A DNA stretch of 64,000 nt. Source: Hirsutella rhossiliensis. Lineage: Eukaryota; Ascomycota; Sordariomycetes; Hypocreales; Ophiocordycipitaceae. Positions within the stretch are counted from its first letter, which is position 1; each line of letters starts with the position of its first letter. The DNA is taken from positions 2,852,001 to 2,916,000 of the forward strand of contig NW_025408675.1 in NCBI RefSeq assembly GCF_020360975.1, written 5' to 3'. Shown one piece after another: positions 22,440 through 35,100 of this stretch. The notes beneath the pieces were generated by a model. That model searched no databases and had not been told where the DNA came from. It saw only the letters and a program-made list of their open reading frames with translations. The translations under genes were made by a program, and so were the position numbers.

Positions 22440-25400
22440 GCAGGCTATCCTACCGCGGTTCTACGACCTACTACTATACTTCCGGAAGAGCGAGGCCGAT
22501 AAGTTAAACCCCTATAAGCTAGGCGTAGACTACTTAATACCGCTTTATATAAGGGATAACGGTAAGGAGCTTCCCCCGCCGTTTAGGCCGCTATATAGTA
22601 TATTATAAGAGGAACTACTAGTATTAAAGAAGACCCTTATAGACCTCCTTAATAAGGGATTTATTAAGGCTAACTCCTTTAAGGCAGCGGCTCTAGTCTT
22701 ATTCGTATAGAAGCTAGGGGGGGGACTTTACTTTTATATAAACTACTAAGCGTTAAACGCGATTATACGCCTAGACCGGTACCCCCTTCCGCTTATAGTA
22801 GAGACCCTCTATAACCTAGTAAAGGTAAAGTAGTTTATAAAGCTTAACGTTGTCTAAGCGTTTTATAAGGTATAAATAGCGTATAAGGAGGAGTAGAAAA
22901 CAGCGTTCTATATAAGATACGGCTTATTTAAGTAAATAGTTACCCCCTTTAGCTTAGTAGGTGCCCTAGCTACGTTCTAATATTATATTAACCGGGTACC
23001 TAAGGGTTTCCTCAATAAGCTCGCGTTTATATATATAGATAATATTCTTATTTATTTAAGTAAGAGCTACGAAGACTATATATAAAAGGTATAAAAGGTA
23101 CTAAACCGCCTAGTAGAGCATAGCTTATACCTAGACCTAGATAAATACGAATTTAGCGTTAAGCGCGTTAAATACCTTAGCTTTATTATTATCGTAGGCG
23201 TAGGTATATAAGCGGACCTAGCTAAGATTTAAGCTATCCGCGACTAAGCGACCCTAATATCGTAATAAGGCGTATAGAGCTTCCTTAGCTTCGCTAACTA
23301 CTACTAGGTCTTTATTAAGGGGTTCTCGCGGATCGTACTACTACTTAACGAGCTAATAAGGGATAGGGCCCTTTTCTCTTAGGGACCTATATAGGTAGAA
23401 GCGTTCTAAGCCCTTAAGGACTTATTTTTATAGGCCTTAGTACTACTATAGTAAGACTTTAATAATCCCTTAACTATAAAAGCGGACTATAGTAGCTACG
23501 TACTTAGGGGAACCCTATCTTAAGAAGTAAAAGGGTAAAGGAGGCTTATAGTATTTTACTTATATAAGCTTACCGCGGTAAAGAGGAACTACTTAATCTA
23601 CGATAAGGAGATATTAGCGATTATTAGCTGCCTTAAGTAGTAGTAAGCGGAGCTCTATAGCTATAAGAGCTTTAAGATCCTTATAAACTATAAGAACCTT
23701 AAATACTTTATAACCTAATAGTATCTCTTAGAGCGGTAGGCGCGCTAGGTAGAGTATCTCTCGCGCTTTTAGTTCTATATTAAGTATAGACTTATTAAGG
23801 AGGCTATAGTCCTAGACGCCTTCTTATAAAGAGAGTAAGATTAGCCTACCTCTATAGACCTTAATACGCGAGATATATAGATAATCCTAGATAAAGCGCT
23901 TTAGACTTACCTCGGCGCTACTCTATTAAGGGCAGAGGGTAACCCCCTAAGAGCGGCTAGGGTCCTAGCCCCCCTTAATAGTACGCCTAACGTCCCTCGG
24001 CGTATCTTCTAAGATAAGGAGCGCTTATAGGACTAGCTAGTAGTATAGGATAGTATATATATAAGTATACGCCGCGCTATAGAGGTAGGGGCGCGCTCCC
24101 TTAACCGTAGCCTTAGGTTAAAAGTCTAAGTAGGCGACTACTATATCGACCCCTATAGCTGCCTTCGATAAAGGCTATAGCTAGGGCGGCCCCCTTAGAA
24201 GTTAAGGAGCGGGATAGGTTAAGAGGGCGGATCGTATAAATAATCTATAACTTAAGCGTAATTAGCTATCCTAGCTATAAGGGCATACTAGTAGCGATTA
24301 GCTAGGACTTTTACTAGCCGCTTATAGTATTATATATCCGCTATTTCCTCTATAACTATAATATTTACGGCTGCTTAAAGATCTAGTAAGTACTTAAAAG
24401 GGAGCTATTAAAGTTACTACTAGTCCCCGACCGGTTCTATATATATATATATAGACTTTATTATAGACCTCCCCTTTATAGTAGGCAGTAACTATAATCT
24501 CTAGGTAATTAAGGACCGTTTAAGTAAAGAGGTAGTACTAAAGCTAATACTATTTATAAAAGTAAAGGTATACGCTAAGCGCTTCCTTTAGTACTACGCC
24601 CGCTTCTACTAATAGCTAGCCTCGATTACTAGTAATAAGGGCACTAATTAAACCGGCCGCTTTTAGTAGTACCTTTATAAGCTACTTTAAGTTACTTAGT
24701 TACTAAGTATAGCTTACTACTTATAGACTAATAAGGGGCTTAAACGCTTTAACTAAGAAGTATAAGCTTACCTTTAAGGGGTAATAGCCTATAACTAAGC
24801 GGACTAAGATAAGTAGCTTCCTATAGCCTAGATAGCGCTTAATAGTAGGTCGAACTCCTCTATTAGTATATCCCCCTTCCTTACGCTATATAGGTTCGAA
24901 CCGCTATTAGCGTAGCCTATTACTATAGATATAGGTATAGAGCGCTACCTAGCTAGCTCCCTAGAAGGTAGGGCGTCTACCTTTATATAGAAGCTATAAT
25001 AAGTTATAGAGTTTTACTAATCCTTAATAGCGTCTACCGCCTAAGACTAAGAGCGGTAGGCTAATAAGTTATAGGATCCTATAGATAGGTTCGCGGTAGG
25101 GGATAAGGTCTAGCTAGACCTCTATAACTATAGGTTAATAAAGCTAAAAAAGAAGCTTAACTAGCTATATACTAAGTATATAGTAAAGAGGGTACTAAGT
25201 CTATAAACTATAGAGCTAGAGGGACTGCCCTTTAGTATTTATAGTATAATTAATATCGACCTCCTTTATCGCGCCGCTATAGACCCCTTACTAGGCTAAG
25301 AGATAGTAGATCCTTAACTAGCTACTATCCTTATTAAGGGGGAGGAAGAGTTCTTAGTAAAGGAGTTATAGGTAGCCTATTAAAAGAATATAGGTAAAGA

Positions 25401-25788
25401 ATATAGGCCGCGGTAGGAGGCGCGAAGTCCTTATTAAGTAGCGCGGCTACTAGGACTTAATATAGGAGCCGGCTTCTAAGTTTAAGGGCGCGGTAGCTCT
25501 AGATAAGTTTAAGGCCCTTTATAGGCTAATAAAGGAGAACGACGGCCTAGCGAGAGAAGCTACCCCTTTAGTAGTAAAGCGGCTAGTACCCTAAGACGCG
25601 GGGGAGACTATACCCCGCCCTTAAGAAAGCGGCGGGGCACCGGGCCTACGGCGGTCGCTACGCTAGTATAAGCTATAAGTATATATTATAGATACCGCGA
25701 CTATAGATAATAGGCGGGGCGTACTTAGGTTAGCGGTAGTATAAATAAATCGTATTAGCCCTTATAAGCGCGCTCGAGGGCATATAGA
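22440..25788 (+). pseudogene. Gypsy family 1 pol, 5'-truncated (RT to integrase end)
   Basis: The frame starts directly after the Copia B LTR just before the reverse transcriptase, aligned with about 8365 of the first Gypsy 1 copy (RFYDLLLYF against RFYNLLLLF). The active-site box near 23020-23040 reads YIDN instead of YxDD. RNase H and its connection follow (about 23340-23720), then integrase (about 23950-25000), and a Glu-rich GEEEFLVEELQ segment at about 25330-25365 that resembles the start of the chromodomain-like tail of related elements. Gag, protease and 5' LTR are absent. Confidence 0.75.
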
Positions 25789-26721
25789 CTAAGCCTAGCG
25801 GGCCTTTTTCTTTAGTAGGGTCTCGACTACTAAATAGTTATCCTTATCCTCCTCCTTATCCTCCTCCTCGTCCTCCTTCTTAGTATAAGGCGCGGCCCCG
25901 GCCTCGAGGGCGTGGATCTAGCCCTCTAGGCTACCTAGCTAAGCGGCGACGGCGGCGGCGTTAAGGACGGCGGCGGCGGCGGCGGCGGTGCCGGTAGTAT
26001 TAAAGGCGGCGGCGGTAGAGGCGGGGGCGGCTAGGGCGGCGGCGATAGTGCCCTTAAGAGAGAGAGAGTTAGCGCTATAGAGAGTATAGGAAAAGGAGCT
26101 TATATACTTAAGCACGAGGGCGGCGCGCTCGAGGAACTATAAGTTATAGTAAGCGGCGGCGGTAGTAGTTAAGGCGCGCTTAGCCTTATTTTAGTCCTTA
26201 CCTAGCTCTATAGCGCTCTAAGCCGCGGTAGTATAAGTAAGGATTAGCGGCGTAACCTTATAAGCGCGGCTAGCCTAGGTATATAGGAAGTAGCTACCCT
26301 AAGAGCGACCGGCTTAGTTAACGTAAAGGAGGGACTATAAAGTATACTATATATAGGAGGAATCGTAGGTAGCGCCCTAGGCTATAGCGCGCTTATATTA
26401 ATATAGGGAGTGAGTAGTACTCGCGAAAATAAAGGTAGAGGGGCTTATAAAGGAGGGCGGCGAGGACCCGCGCTTATTATTATTATTATTATCGTTATTA
26501 TCGTCGTTATCGCGGCGGCCGGTAGTAGAGAGCGTAGTAGGGGCGGCGGCGGCGCGGGTAGTAAAGTTAACGGCCGAGAAGCTAGGCAGCGGGTAGCGTA
26601 GAGCGGCGGTAGGCGCGACTAAGGCGGCGGGGGTAGTAGGTAGGGTAGCGGGCGAGGTAAGGGCGCGATTAACAAAGTCGTTAATCTTAGCGGAAAAGTA
26701 AGATAAGGTAGGAGAGGATAT
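25789..26721 (-). pseudogene. Antisense accessory ORF of Gypsy 1 (copy in 22.4-27.2 kb)
   Basis: On the strand opposite pol a single frame runs from ATA at 26721-26719 (a likely former ATG) to TAG at 25797-25795 or 25791-25789, about 310 codons. It is interrupted only by TAA/TAG codons of the kind RIP makes from Gln or Trp. Features: N-terminal SSPTLSYFSAKINDF, an Ala/Thr-rich region, an Asp/Asn run from a trinucleotide repeat, a middle block with YI-stop-YTL and ASRAYK, a poly-Ala stretch, and an acidic/basic C-terminus (KKEDEEEDKEEDKDN). A homologous frame with the same order of blocks lies antisense in the other Gypsy 1 element (43711-44603). Function unknown; conservation between copies is the main evidence that it was a gene. 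Confidence 0.7.
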
Positions 26722-27171
26722 ATTAAATTATTAAATAACTAGTAAGGGTATAGGTTAGCTCGTATATAAGTAGTAGTATATAGCTAAGCGCTATAAGACT
26801 TATAGTTATAGTTATAGCTACTACTATTAATACTAATACTAATACTAATAATAATAGTATAGTTAAGAGGAAAGAGCAATAAAGGTATACTAGTAGGTTA
26901 TTTACCTCTTAGCCGCGCGCTAAGGTATAGGATTAACGTTATAAGGGACCGCCTATAAAAAAAGGGGTAGGGACTTTATATAAGGGTATTTACCCTTAGT
27001 ATAGGTTTAGGTATTAGCTTAGACCTTAGCTAATAGCGTTATAAGGTAAGGTAAGCTATATATATAAATATATATTTAGTAGTAGTAGGTATAGCGTATA
27101 GTTAGATCCTATATAGCTTATTATTATAATATAATAAAAGGAACTTATAGTATAACCCTTTACCTACCCTA
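26722..27171. other. Gypsy 1 3' region (upstream of antisense ORF), no 3' LTR seen
   Basis: It corresponds to the region between antisense ORF and 3' LTR in the 42.96-50.75 kb element, with short trinucleotide runs (AATACT, about 26828-26852) and the candidate TATA box. A plus-strand 3' LTR is not present before the minus-strand Gypsy 1 fragment begins, so the element is truncated at its 3' end too. Confidence 0.5.
26975..26984 (-). promoter_or_regulatory. Candidate TATA box of the Gypsy 1 antisense ORF
   Basis: On the minus strand TTATATAAAG lies about 255 bases upstream of the presumed start at 26721, just after GGTAAATACCC. The other Gypsy 1 copy has GTATATAAG at 43448-43456 about 255 bases before its ORF, also close to a GTATTTACCCC motif. 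TATA-like strings are common in RIP DNA, so the matching spacing carries the weight. Confidence 0.4.
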
Positions 27172-27774
27172 TAATATACTATATCTAAGGCTTTAATAGT
27201 ATATAGAGGAGCGAATACTATACTATATTATAATAGCTATTTAAGCTTTATTTCTTATTTATTATAAACTTTATTTATAGCCGGCTAAGAAAGAAGTAAA
27301 AGGACTTAAGCTTACTATCCTAAGTCGGCTAAGGAATTAGCTTTTATATTAGTAGTACCGCTACTATAACTATTATTATAAAGGTTATAGGGGTTAATAC
27401 TAGTCTTATAAATAGCTCTTTTAATATAGTAAGAACCTTATTCTTCTTACTAGCCGTTATATTTCTACTTACTTTTAGGATAGCTATAATACTTCCTATC
27501 CGCTTAAAGGGTAGCGGGGTACTCCCTTTAAGAAGTAGTACCCTTTTTAAGGAGATATTTATTAAATCTATTAGTTAATAGCTTATACTATTATAGAGTA
27601 AGTAGAGGTATATATATAGGTACTATTTATAGGATAATATTAATAAGCTATATAGAGCTCTTTTATACGTAGCTAGCTTATATATATATATATAGGATCT
27701 AGCCCTTTATATATAACTATATAGCTTAGGTTATAGCTTAAGCTTATAACTTATAATAGTTAAAGACTTTTATA
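27172..27774 (-). mobile_element. Gypsy 1 5' LTR plus gag start, minus strand fragment
   Basis: It matches about 49310-49912. The LTR itself is 27589-27774 (186 bp), and the 5' untranslated and early gag part lies to its left, 27172-27588. It is the 5' end of a minus-oriented Gypsy 1 whose body is missing. It faces the plus-oriented Gypsy 1 piece on its left, so an inversion or two insertions followed by deletion are both possible. Confidence 0.7.
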
Positions 27775-28179
27775 CTAATTAATACTTCTTAATAAAAGCT
27801 CTTTCTAGCTAGTAGCTATAGGATATATCTTTATTAATAAAGCTTATTAATAATAATTACTTAACTATCTTTTAAGAAGCTAGCTAGGAACTAAATAAAG
27901 AGGCTATTAAAGTATAATAGTAAGTAGTCTTATTCCTTTATAGCTAGTACTCGACCTAGATAGTTCGACCTACTACCTTTATAGCTACTATAGCCCTTAT
28001 TACTATTTTATTTTATTTTATATTATTACTTATATATAGCTTCTAAGGCTATAATAAGGCTAGTAAGGGCCTAGGCCCCTATTAGTAGTCCTAGCTAGCT
28101 ATAGAGCTTAGGGGCTTATAACTAATTAAGGAAAGGGTAGCTATAAAGGTAATAATAAAGGAAAGGTTAGTTTAGTTCC
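27775..28179. other. Unassigned; possibly the 3' untranslated end of LINE 2
   Basis: No frame is readable. On the minus strand a short AAAAT-type tandem run (about 28003-28020) could be the A-rich 3' tail of the LINE to the right, since its coding part ends near 28180 on this strand. This is only a suggestion. Confidence 0.35.
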
Positions 28180-31100
28180 TCCTATACGGTAATTTTCCCC
28201 CTTAAGGGCCCTAGGGCCCTTAGGTTACTCCTTTTTAAGCTACTTAGCTATCCCTATCTTTATTTTAGCTAAGAAGGTTAAAAGGGCTTCCCTTCTTTCT
28301 TTAGAGCTAAAAAGAATAAGTAAGCTAAGGGCCCCTTTTTATCTCTTAGAGGTCTAGTAAAGGACCTCTCTTTCCCTCTTATAGTTCGGGCACCTTAGGA
28401 TAAGGTGCCTAGCTATATACCTTCCTTAGCTATAGCGGTAGTCGTTTTAGTCTACCTTATTAGTCCTTTTTTAGAAGGAAAATAAAAAGCCGGCCTTAAA
28501 AAAGAGCTAGTAAAAGGCTAAAAGGGTTAGCCTAGGCCTCCTTATAAGGTCCTTTTCTAGGCTAAGGGCTAAGCGGGGGGTCTTTTAAATAAATATATAG
28601 TGCTTACCTAGGCCCTTAGCCCTAGGGCCTTTAGCCGCCTTAGTAGCCTAAAGTCCCTTTTAATAGTCCTTAGTAGCTTACTAGACCTTTCTTTATAAGT
28701 AGCTAATAAAGACTAAGGGGGTCCCTTAGGTAAGGGCCCCTAAGCTTCTTTTAGCTAGCTAGTTAGCTAGCTTATTACTAAAGATCCCTAGGTAGCTAGG
28801 GCACTAGTATAGCTATATATTATAAAAAGCTTCTAAGCTAGATAGGAGCCTTTTAATATATATAGCTAGGTCTAAGAAGCCTATAACCTTTTTTATAGCG
28901 GTTTAGCTATCTATAAAGATATAGGTATCTATAAAGGGGTTAAGAGGGCTAAGCTTTAAGGGCTAAGGCCTCTTAGCTAGGTCCTTTAAAACCCTTAGTA
29001 TCGCGAATAGCTTTATATTAGCTACTTCGATTAAGGGCCCTAGGTTCTTATAGTACGCCTTAATAGGCCTATTTTCTAAGCTTATTTTATAAAAGGAGTA
29101 AGCGTTAGTCTCTATAAGGGACCTATTAAGGCACCCCTTAAAGCTATTAGTATAAAAGGCTAGGGGCTATAACCTAAAGTCTTTTAAGCTAGTTAAGCTA
29201 GCTAAGAGGCGTTAGTATTACTTCTTAGCTAAGGGCTTAGGGGCCTTTATTATCGTAATAAAGGCCTTAGGCTTTAGGGCCTATAAGGGCTCTTAGCTAG
29301 CTTTCCTTTTTTCTAAGTTATAATTAGGTCCTATAAGGGCTACTAGGCCTTTAAGGAAGCGGAAGAGCTATATATATAGCCTAATATAGCTTAAGGCCCT
29401 TAAGTTAGAGCTTAAGTCGGCGAGGTTATCCTATATAGCTAGGTCGTAAGCCTACCTTATAAGGTAACTAGGTAAAAAGTATAGGGTCTAGAGGGTATAA
29501 GAAAGGCATGCCCTTTTAAATTATACCTTTAGTAGTAATAGGGCCGCTTTAGCTTTTAAAGCTTTAATAAGGGATCCTTTAAAGGCCCCTAAGACCTTTA
29601 AAAGAGCTTAGTTTTATAGCCTTTAAAAAGGCTTTATAAGGCTCTTAGGGGTCTTAAGCCCCCTATATTAAAGTTAGGCCCTATAGTCTATTATAATAGT
29701 TATATAGGCCTAGTAAAGCTATTTAAAGGCTCTAAATAATAGGCCTTTTTATATAGAGGTTAAGCGGGATAGTCCTTTAAAGGCAGCTTATATAGATACT
29801 ACCTTCTTCTTAATATATTATTTAAATAAGAGCCTAGAATTAAAGAAGACCCCTAGCTACTATACTAAGGGCTTTACCTTAAAAAATAAGCCTCTTATTA
29901 TTATACCCTTTAAAATAAGCTACCGTTGCCTACTAAAGTAAATAAGTTCTATCTTTAAGGGGTTAAAGTAAACTCCTTAGTCTTTAGCTTATTTAAATAG
30001 GTTAGTAGCTATTACTTTTAGCTACTAAACGTTCTTCTTAGCTAAGGTTAACGTTATAGAAATACTAAAGTTATCTATATAAGATAGCTAGTATCCCTTA
30101 GCCGCTAGTATCCCCCTTATATATAAGAGGAATAAAATAAGGCTAATAGGGGACCCTTAGGGCACCCCTATTACTAGGTCTATAAGGGGCTAGACTTACC
30201 TTTTAAAGGCTAGCTAGATCTTCCTTTTAGTAAGGAAGTAGTCTACTTAGCTTATAAGGGCTTTAAGGAGGTTTAATTCCCTTAGGACCCTTATAAGCTA
30301 TTCCTTTAATATAAAATTAAAGGCGCCCTTTATATCTAATAAGAGGGTACTAGTAATAGCCTTCTTATTAAACTCCCGCTTCTTTTAGATATAATATAGA
30401 AGGAGGAAGGCCGTGTCTATAGCTAACCGCTATTTTTATCTCCTTAGCTATATAAGGTTTAAAAGCCTAGCTATATTAGCTAAATAGCTTAGCCGGGTAG
30501 CGTATAGCTTTTCGAGGACCTTTCCTAAGTAGTTAAGTAGACTTATAACCCTATAGGCCTTAGGGATAGTATAGCCTAGCTTATTTTACTTAGGAAGTAT
30601 AATTCTTATAGCTTCCTTTTATACCTTAAGGTAGTATCCTTAGTTAAATAAAGCTTTATAGGCCCTATTAAAGACTATAAGGATAGCCCTATATATATAT
30701 TAGATAGGGTAGAAGCTAAGGGAGTCTAGGCTAGGGGCTTTCTTATTAAAAGAGCTAAAAATAGCCCTCTTAATCTTAGGGTCCTTTAGCTCTAGCTAGT
30801 CTTACTTAACTATGCCCTTACTACCTATATAGCCTAAGGGCTCTTCTTTTTCTAGGCTTTAAGGGGGGCTAAAGGGAGGGCTAGGGCTAGGGTCTAGGGT
30901 CGGAAAAAGGGTTATTAAGAAGGCCTCGTATTTTTCTATAAAGGTATTAGCTTTTACCTCTATCCCTTCTTTTATATATAATATACTAGGAAGGGTAGGG
31001 TTAGCTTTAGCCTTAGTATAGGAAAAGGCTATAAAGATATCCTTTCCTACTACTTTTATTAAAAAGCTCTCTTAGTAATACTTTTTAGTAGCTTTAATAG

Positions 31101-32160
31101 TATACTTAAAGCTATTTTAGGCCTCTATAAAGCTCTTCTAGCTCTCCTTATCCTAGGCTAGCCTATAGGCCTATTAGGCTAAGCTTAGGGCTTTTTAAAG
31201 GTAGGTTAGCTTATCGGTCTATTAAGGCTTAGATCCCTTATAAGGCCTCTTTTTCGGTATCGCTACGTTCGAGGCCTTTATAAGGGTTCTTATTAAAAGG
31301 GAAGCTATCCCTTCTAAGTTATCTCTTTTTATAGCCCTCTCTATAGCTATAAAGAGGTCCTATTCCTTCTTAGCTAAGTATTTTAAGAATACTTTTTAGT
31401 TTACTTTCCTATAATTATAAGTAGTAGGCCTAGCTAGTAGTAGCCTATTAGGGCCCCTTAAGCTAGCTTTAAAGGCTATAGGCTTATAATCTAAGCCTAT
31501 AGCCTCTAAGAAGCGGAAGTTAGCTTAGGTTAGCTATTTAAAAGGGCTATAGAAAGTAAGGTCTATAACTAAGGCCCCTTTTAAGCTTTTCCTTTAATAG
31601 GTGCTTTCTATAGCTACCTTAAGGTCTATTAGTAAGGAAGCCTTATAGCGGTCGAGCTAGCTAATAAGGGCTTCTACCTTATAGGCCTTAGAGGGTTCTA
31701 TAAAAAGGTTCTAATAAAGGTAGTATAGGTTAAAGTCCCTTACTAGTAGGAAGGGCTACTATAAAAGCTAGGCTATTAGTAGTAGCCTTTCTATTATAAG
31801 GGGCCCTTACCGGCCTTAGCTAGCTAAGGCCCCTTTAACCTCTTTTTTATTATATAAGTTAATAAGGGTAAATAGCTCGGCGCCTTCTACCCTTATAGCC
31901 TATATATTAAGATCTTAAAAGAGGTCGAAGCTAAGGCTAGCTTTTATAGCCCTTATTACTATAGCCCCCGCTACTATTACTACTACTACCCCTCTAACTC
32001 TTCCTCCTTTAAGAGCCTTAATACTATCTTTAACTATAGCTACTACCTTAGCCTTAGCTTCGCCTCTTACTCTAGGCCTAGCCTAGGTCCCGAAGTTAGA
32101 CTAGCTTAACTAGTCCCTTAATAAACCTTTTAGTCTATTAGTCGAAAAATTAAGGAACTA
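28180..32160 (-). pseudogene. Tad1-like LINE with endonuclease, reverse transcriptase and terminal CCHC-type motif (LINE 2)
   Basis: Minus-strand frames, read 32160 towards 28180, give an apurinic-type endonuclease part (FTLINLYN, then LLVRDFNLYY, near 31860-31700), a long linker, the reverse transcriptase motif GVP-stop-GSPISLILF at about 30160-30130 and SYIDNFSIS near 30085-30064 (YxDD turned to YIDN by RIP). Then come GVFFNSRL thumb sequence, a region like LKPFQRLQNQALL usual for Tad1, and near 28400-28370 a final RHLILRCPNYKRE block, which fits the His/Cys knuckle at the end of such LINEs. This order (EN-RT-C-terminal knuckle) is that of the Tad1 clade. The 5' end near 32160 abuts Copia A and is approximate; ORF1 was not recognised. 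Confidence 0.75.
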
Positions 32161-35100
32161 GTTAAAATCGAACCTTATTAAAATTAGTAATAAGGGGTAA
32201 AAAGGGGGGGTTTTTAAGTAGACCTTCTAAACTAAGACGAGTATTTCTTAAAGAAATAAAAGACTAAACGAAATAGCTACTTAGCCTATAAATCCCTAGG
32301 CTATTAGTTATTATAATACTAATAGGTCTTTAAGGAAAACTAACTTAAAGGATTTAACCCTTTAAAAAAGCTATAAGAAATAATATAATAGTCTCTTATA
32401 AAGGACCCCTTATTATAAAAGAAGATAGATAAGATTTAGGTTACTAAGAAATAGTAACTAACGCCGCTACTTTTATTTAAGCTATAAACTTAAGGAAAAA
32501 TTATTAGTATAGTAAATCCGGTATTTATCTTTCTTATAGATTAGTAAGACCGCCTATTAGGACCCTCTAACTATCCCTTACGAAAATCAGCTATTATTAT
32601 CTTTAGTAATTCCCTCGATATCTATAATATACTCTTATAATTCTAGTCTTTTAAGAAGGTATAAAGGGAATACCTTATTACTAGGGAATTAACTATATAG
32701 ATAGAGGGATATAAAAGGGTGAATTTTATAATAAAATTACTTAATAAGTTTATATAAATTCTATAGTAAAAAAGGGTAGCTTTTTACCCTTAATTTTTAA
32801 TAAGCTTAATTTCTTTTTACTTTCTTTAAGAAGAAGGAATCTTTTAAAATATAACTTCTAAGCCTATAAGGCTAGTTTAAAAAGATTAAACGATTAAGCT
32901 TATTAAGGAGAATTTTAGTTAATTTATTCTTAAATTCCGACCTATTTTTAAGAAGGAACCTCTTAAGAAGTTAGCTTTCCTTACTAAGAAGGTAGGTTCT
33001 AAGGACTATCTTTTAGTAGCCTAAGGAGATAGCCTTCTTTAGTATATACGACTTAGTTATCTAGGCCCCCTAGCTTTATATAAGCTAAGCTAATAATAAA
33101 GCGTATAAATAAAGGGCCTAAAGACTATTAAATATAAATATTATAGCTAAGGAAAGACTAAGAAACGAATTTCTAAACGAACCCCTTTATAGCTAGACTA
33201 GCTATATAAGGAAATTTAGGTCGACTAAACTAATATCTTTAAGGACTAGGAAAGCTTTATTAAGGTAATATTTTTTATAAACGCTTTTTTAGGGATAGTT
33301 TTCCTTTATTTCTTACCTAAGTAAGTATAACTAGTTTGCCTTTTAAGACTTTATTAACTAAATAAAATCCTACTTTAGCTATAAAGTAAAGAAGATATAG
33401 TTTAATAAAGAGCTATTTATAAAAGATATTTTAAACTAGCTTTAAAAAAAGAGTATTTTACCCCTCCTATTAGCACTAAATACTTAGGCTTAGAATAAAA
33501 GGGATAAAAGATTAAAAGGTACTATAATAAAAAGGGCCTATATAATAAGACTTACTATAAGGCTTCCCTATAACCTTTAAAGGGAAGTTATTAAGACTGC
33601 TTATTACTTTTAGAACTAGACCCTAAGGGACCCTAGGGGCCTAAGGGACTATAGGAGCTTAGAGACCCTTTTTAAGACTAAAGGAATAACTAGAAATCTC
33701 CCTTTAAGCTCTTTATAAAGAAGAGGGCCTTACTAGCCTACCTTTATACCTATAGCTATAAGGTATACGCTATAACTACCGATATATAGCTAAAAAGAAA
33801 AAAGAAAAGAAAGCTTAATCTTAGAGCCTTTATTAGTTACCTCGTTAGCTATAATTCTATAAATATCTTTTAGATCTAGATTCCTCTTTTATAAAAGGTT
33901 ATTTTAACTAAGGATATAGTTTTTAATAAATCTAGCTTCTTTAATAGAAAAAGGGATTAATAGCCCCTCTTACTCTTATAACGTTAGCTAATTTAAAAGA
34001 TCTAAATCCCCCCTTCCTAACAGTCTTAAGAAGAGGTCTTAGATAAGGAAATAGAGGAAGAAACTAACGTTAAAGTAATCGAGGATAACGCTAACTTCGA
34101 AGAAGAAAAAGAAGCTACTAAATTAAATAATCTAGATAAAGAAAGAGACTAAAGGAAAGCGGTAGAGCTAGAATACGCCTACCTTCCTATACCTCCTCTT
34201 ATAAAATAATAAAAAGATCTAAAAGTAGCTTTTTTTATTAGTCTTCCTATCTTAACCTTTAAAGGGGTAGGAAAGGTATATCTTTCTCTTTTTAATAATT
34301 ACCTAGCTGCCTTTTTATCTTTACTTCGAGAAGTAAAGGAAGGTATAAGGCCCGATATAGTTACTAAAAAAGACTAATTTCTCCCTTATGTCGATTGTTT
34401 TTCTAACTTTTATCTAACGCTTATAAAAGACGGTTCCTATAGAGTATTTATAATAGGTCGGCTCTTTAAGCTATAGCTATTAGTAAGGAAGGTATTTTAA
34501 CGGGGGTATCTATACCCTAAGGAATATATATAGCCCGCGTAGTAGAGTCTTTAGTAGGATCCTTAGTAGAGTCTTTAGCTAGCCGTCTTCTTAATTAGAT
34601 AATCCCTTAGCCCTTATTCGTTTAGGGAAGAAGGAGGGAAAATTCGGTCTATAAAAGAGGTCTCTTTTCCTCCTTAGCTAGCAAACAGCATCTTCTTCTA
34701 TTATTATTATCTTCTTCTATTAGCATCTCTTTTATCTTCTTTTATATCCTCTTTTACTAATATACCTTTTTAGCCCTCTTTGCCTTTACCTTGCCCTACT
34801 TAGTGCTTTTCTCTTTTCCTTTTCCCCCTTAGACCCCCTCGTCCTTTAGTATCTAGCTACTACTATTACCGTTAGCGTAGGTATATTTTTAGGTATATAC
34901 TATAGCTACTATTAAAGTATATAAAAGAGACCTCCCGGACCTACTAGTAAACTAAAAGCAGCTAAAAAAACACCCCTTTAAAGACTAGTTTTTCTAGGCC
35001 TAGAAAGGCTATCTAGCCTTATATAAAGAGATAGGGTCTTTTAAAGAAGTCCTTAAGGAAAAAGTAAGAGGAAAATAACTCCTTAGCTATAAGTAGGTCT

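Noticed and set aside
26410..26601. 63-codon plus-strand open frame with ATG and an Ile-rich run
   Set aside because: It lies opposite the Gypsy 1 antisense ORF; the Ile run is the complement of the Asn/Asp trinucleotide run of that ORF. It has no counterpart in the second copy.
34500..34880. Solo LTR or promoter inside Copia A (TATAAAAG near 34650 and a pyrimidine-rich stretch)
   Set aside because: The same block is not found elsewhere in the window and frames on both sides continue as integrase hinge and RT, so a low-complexity hinge explains it better.
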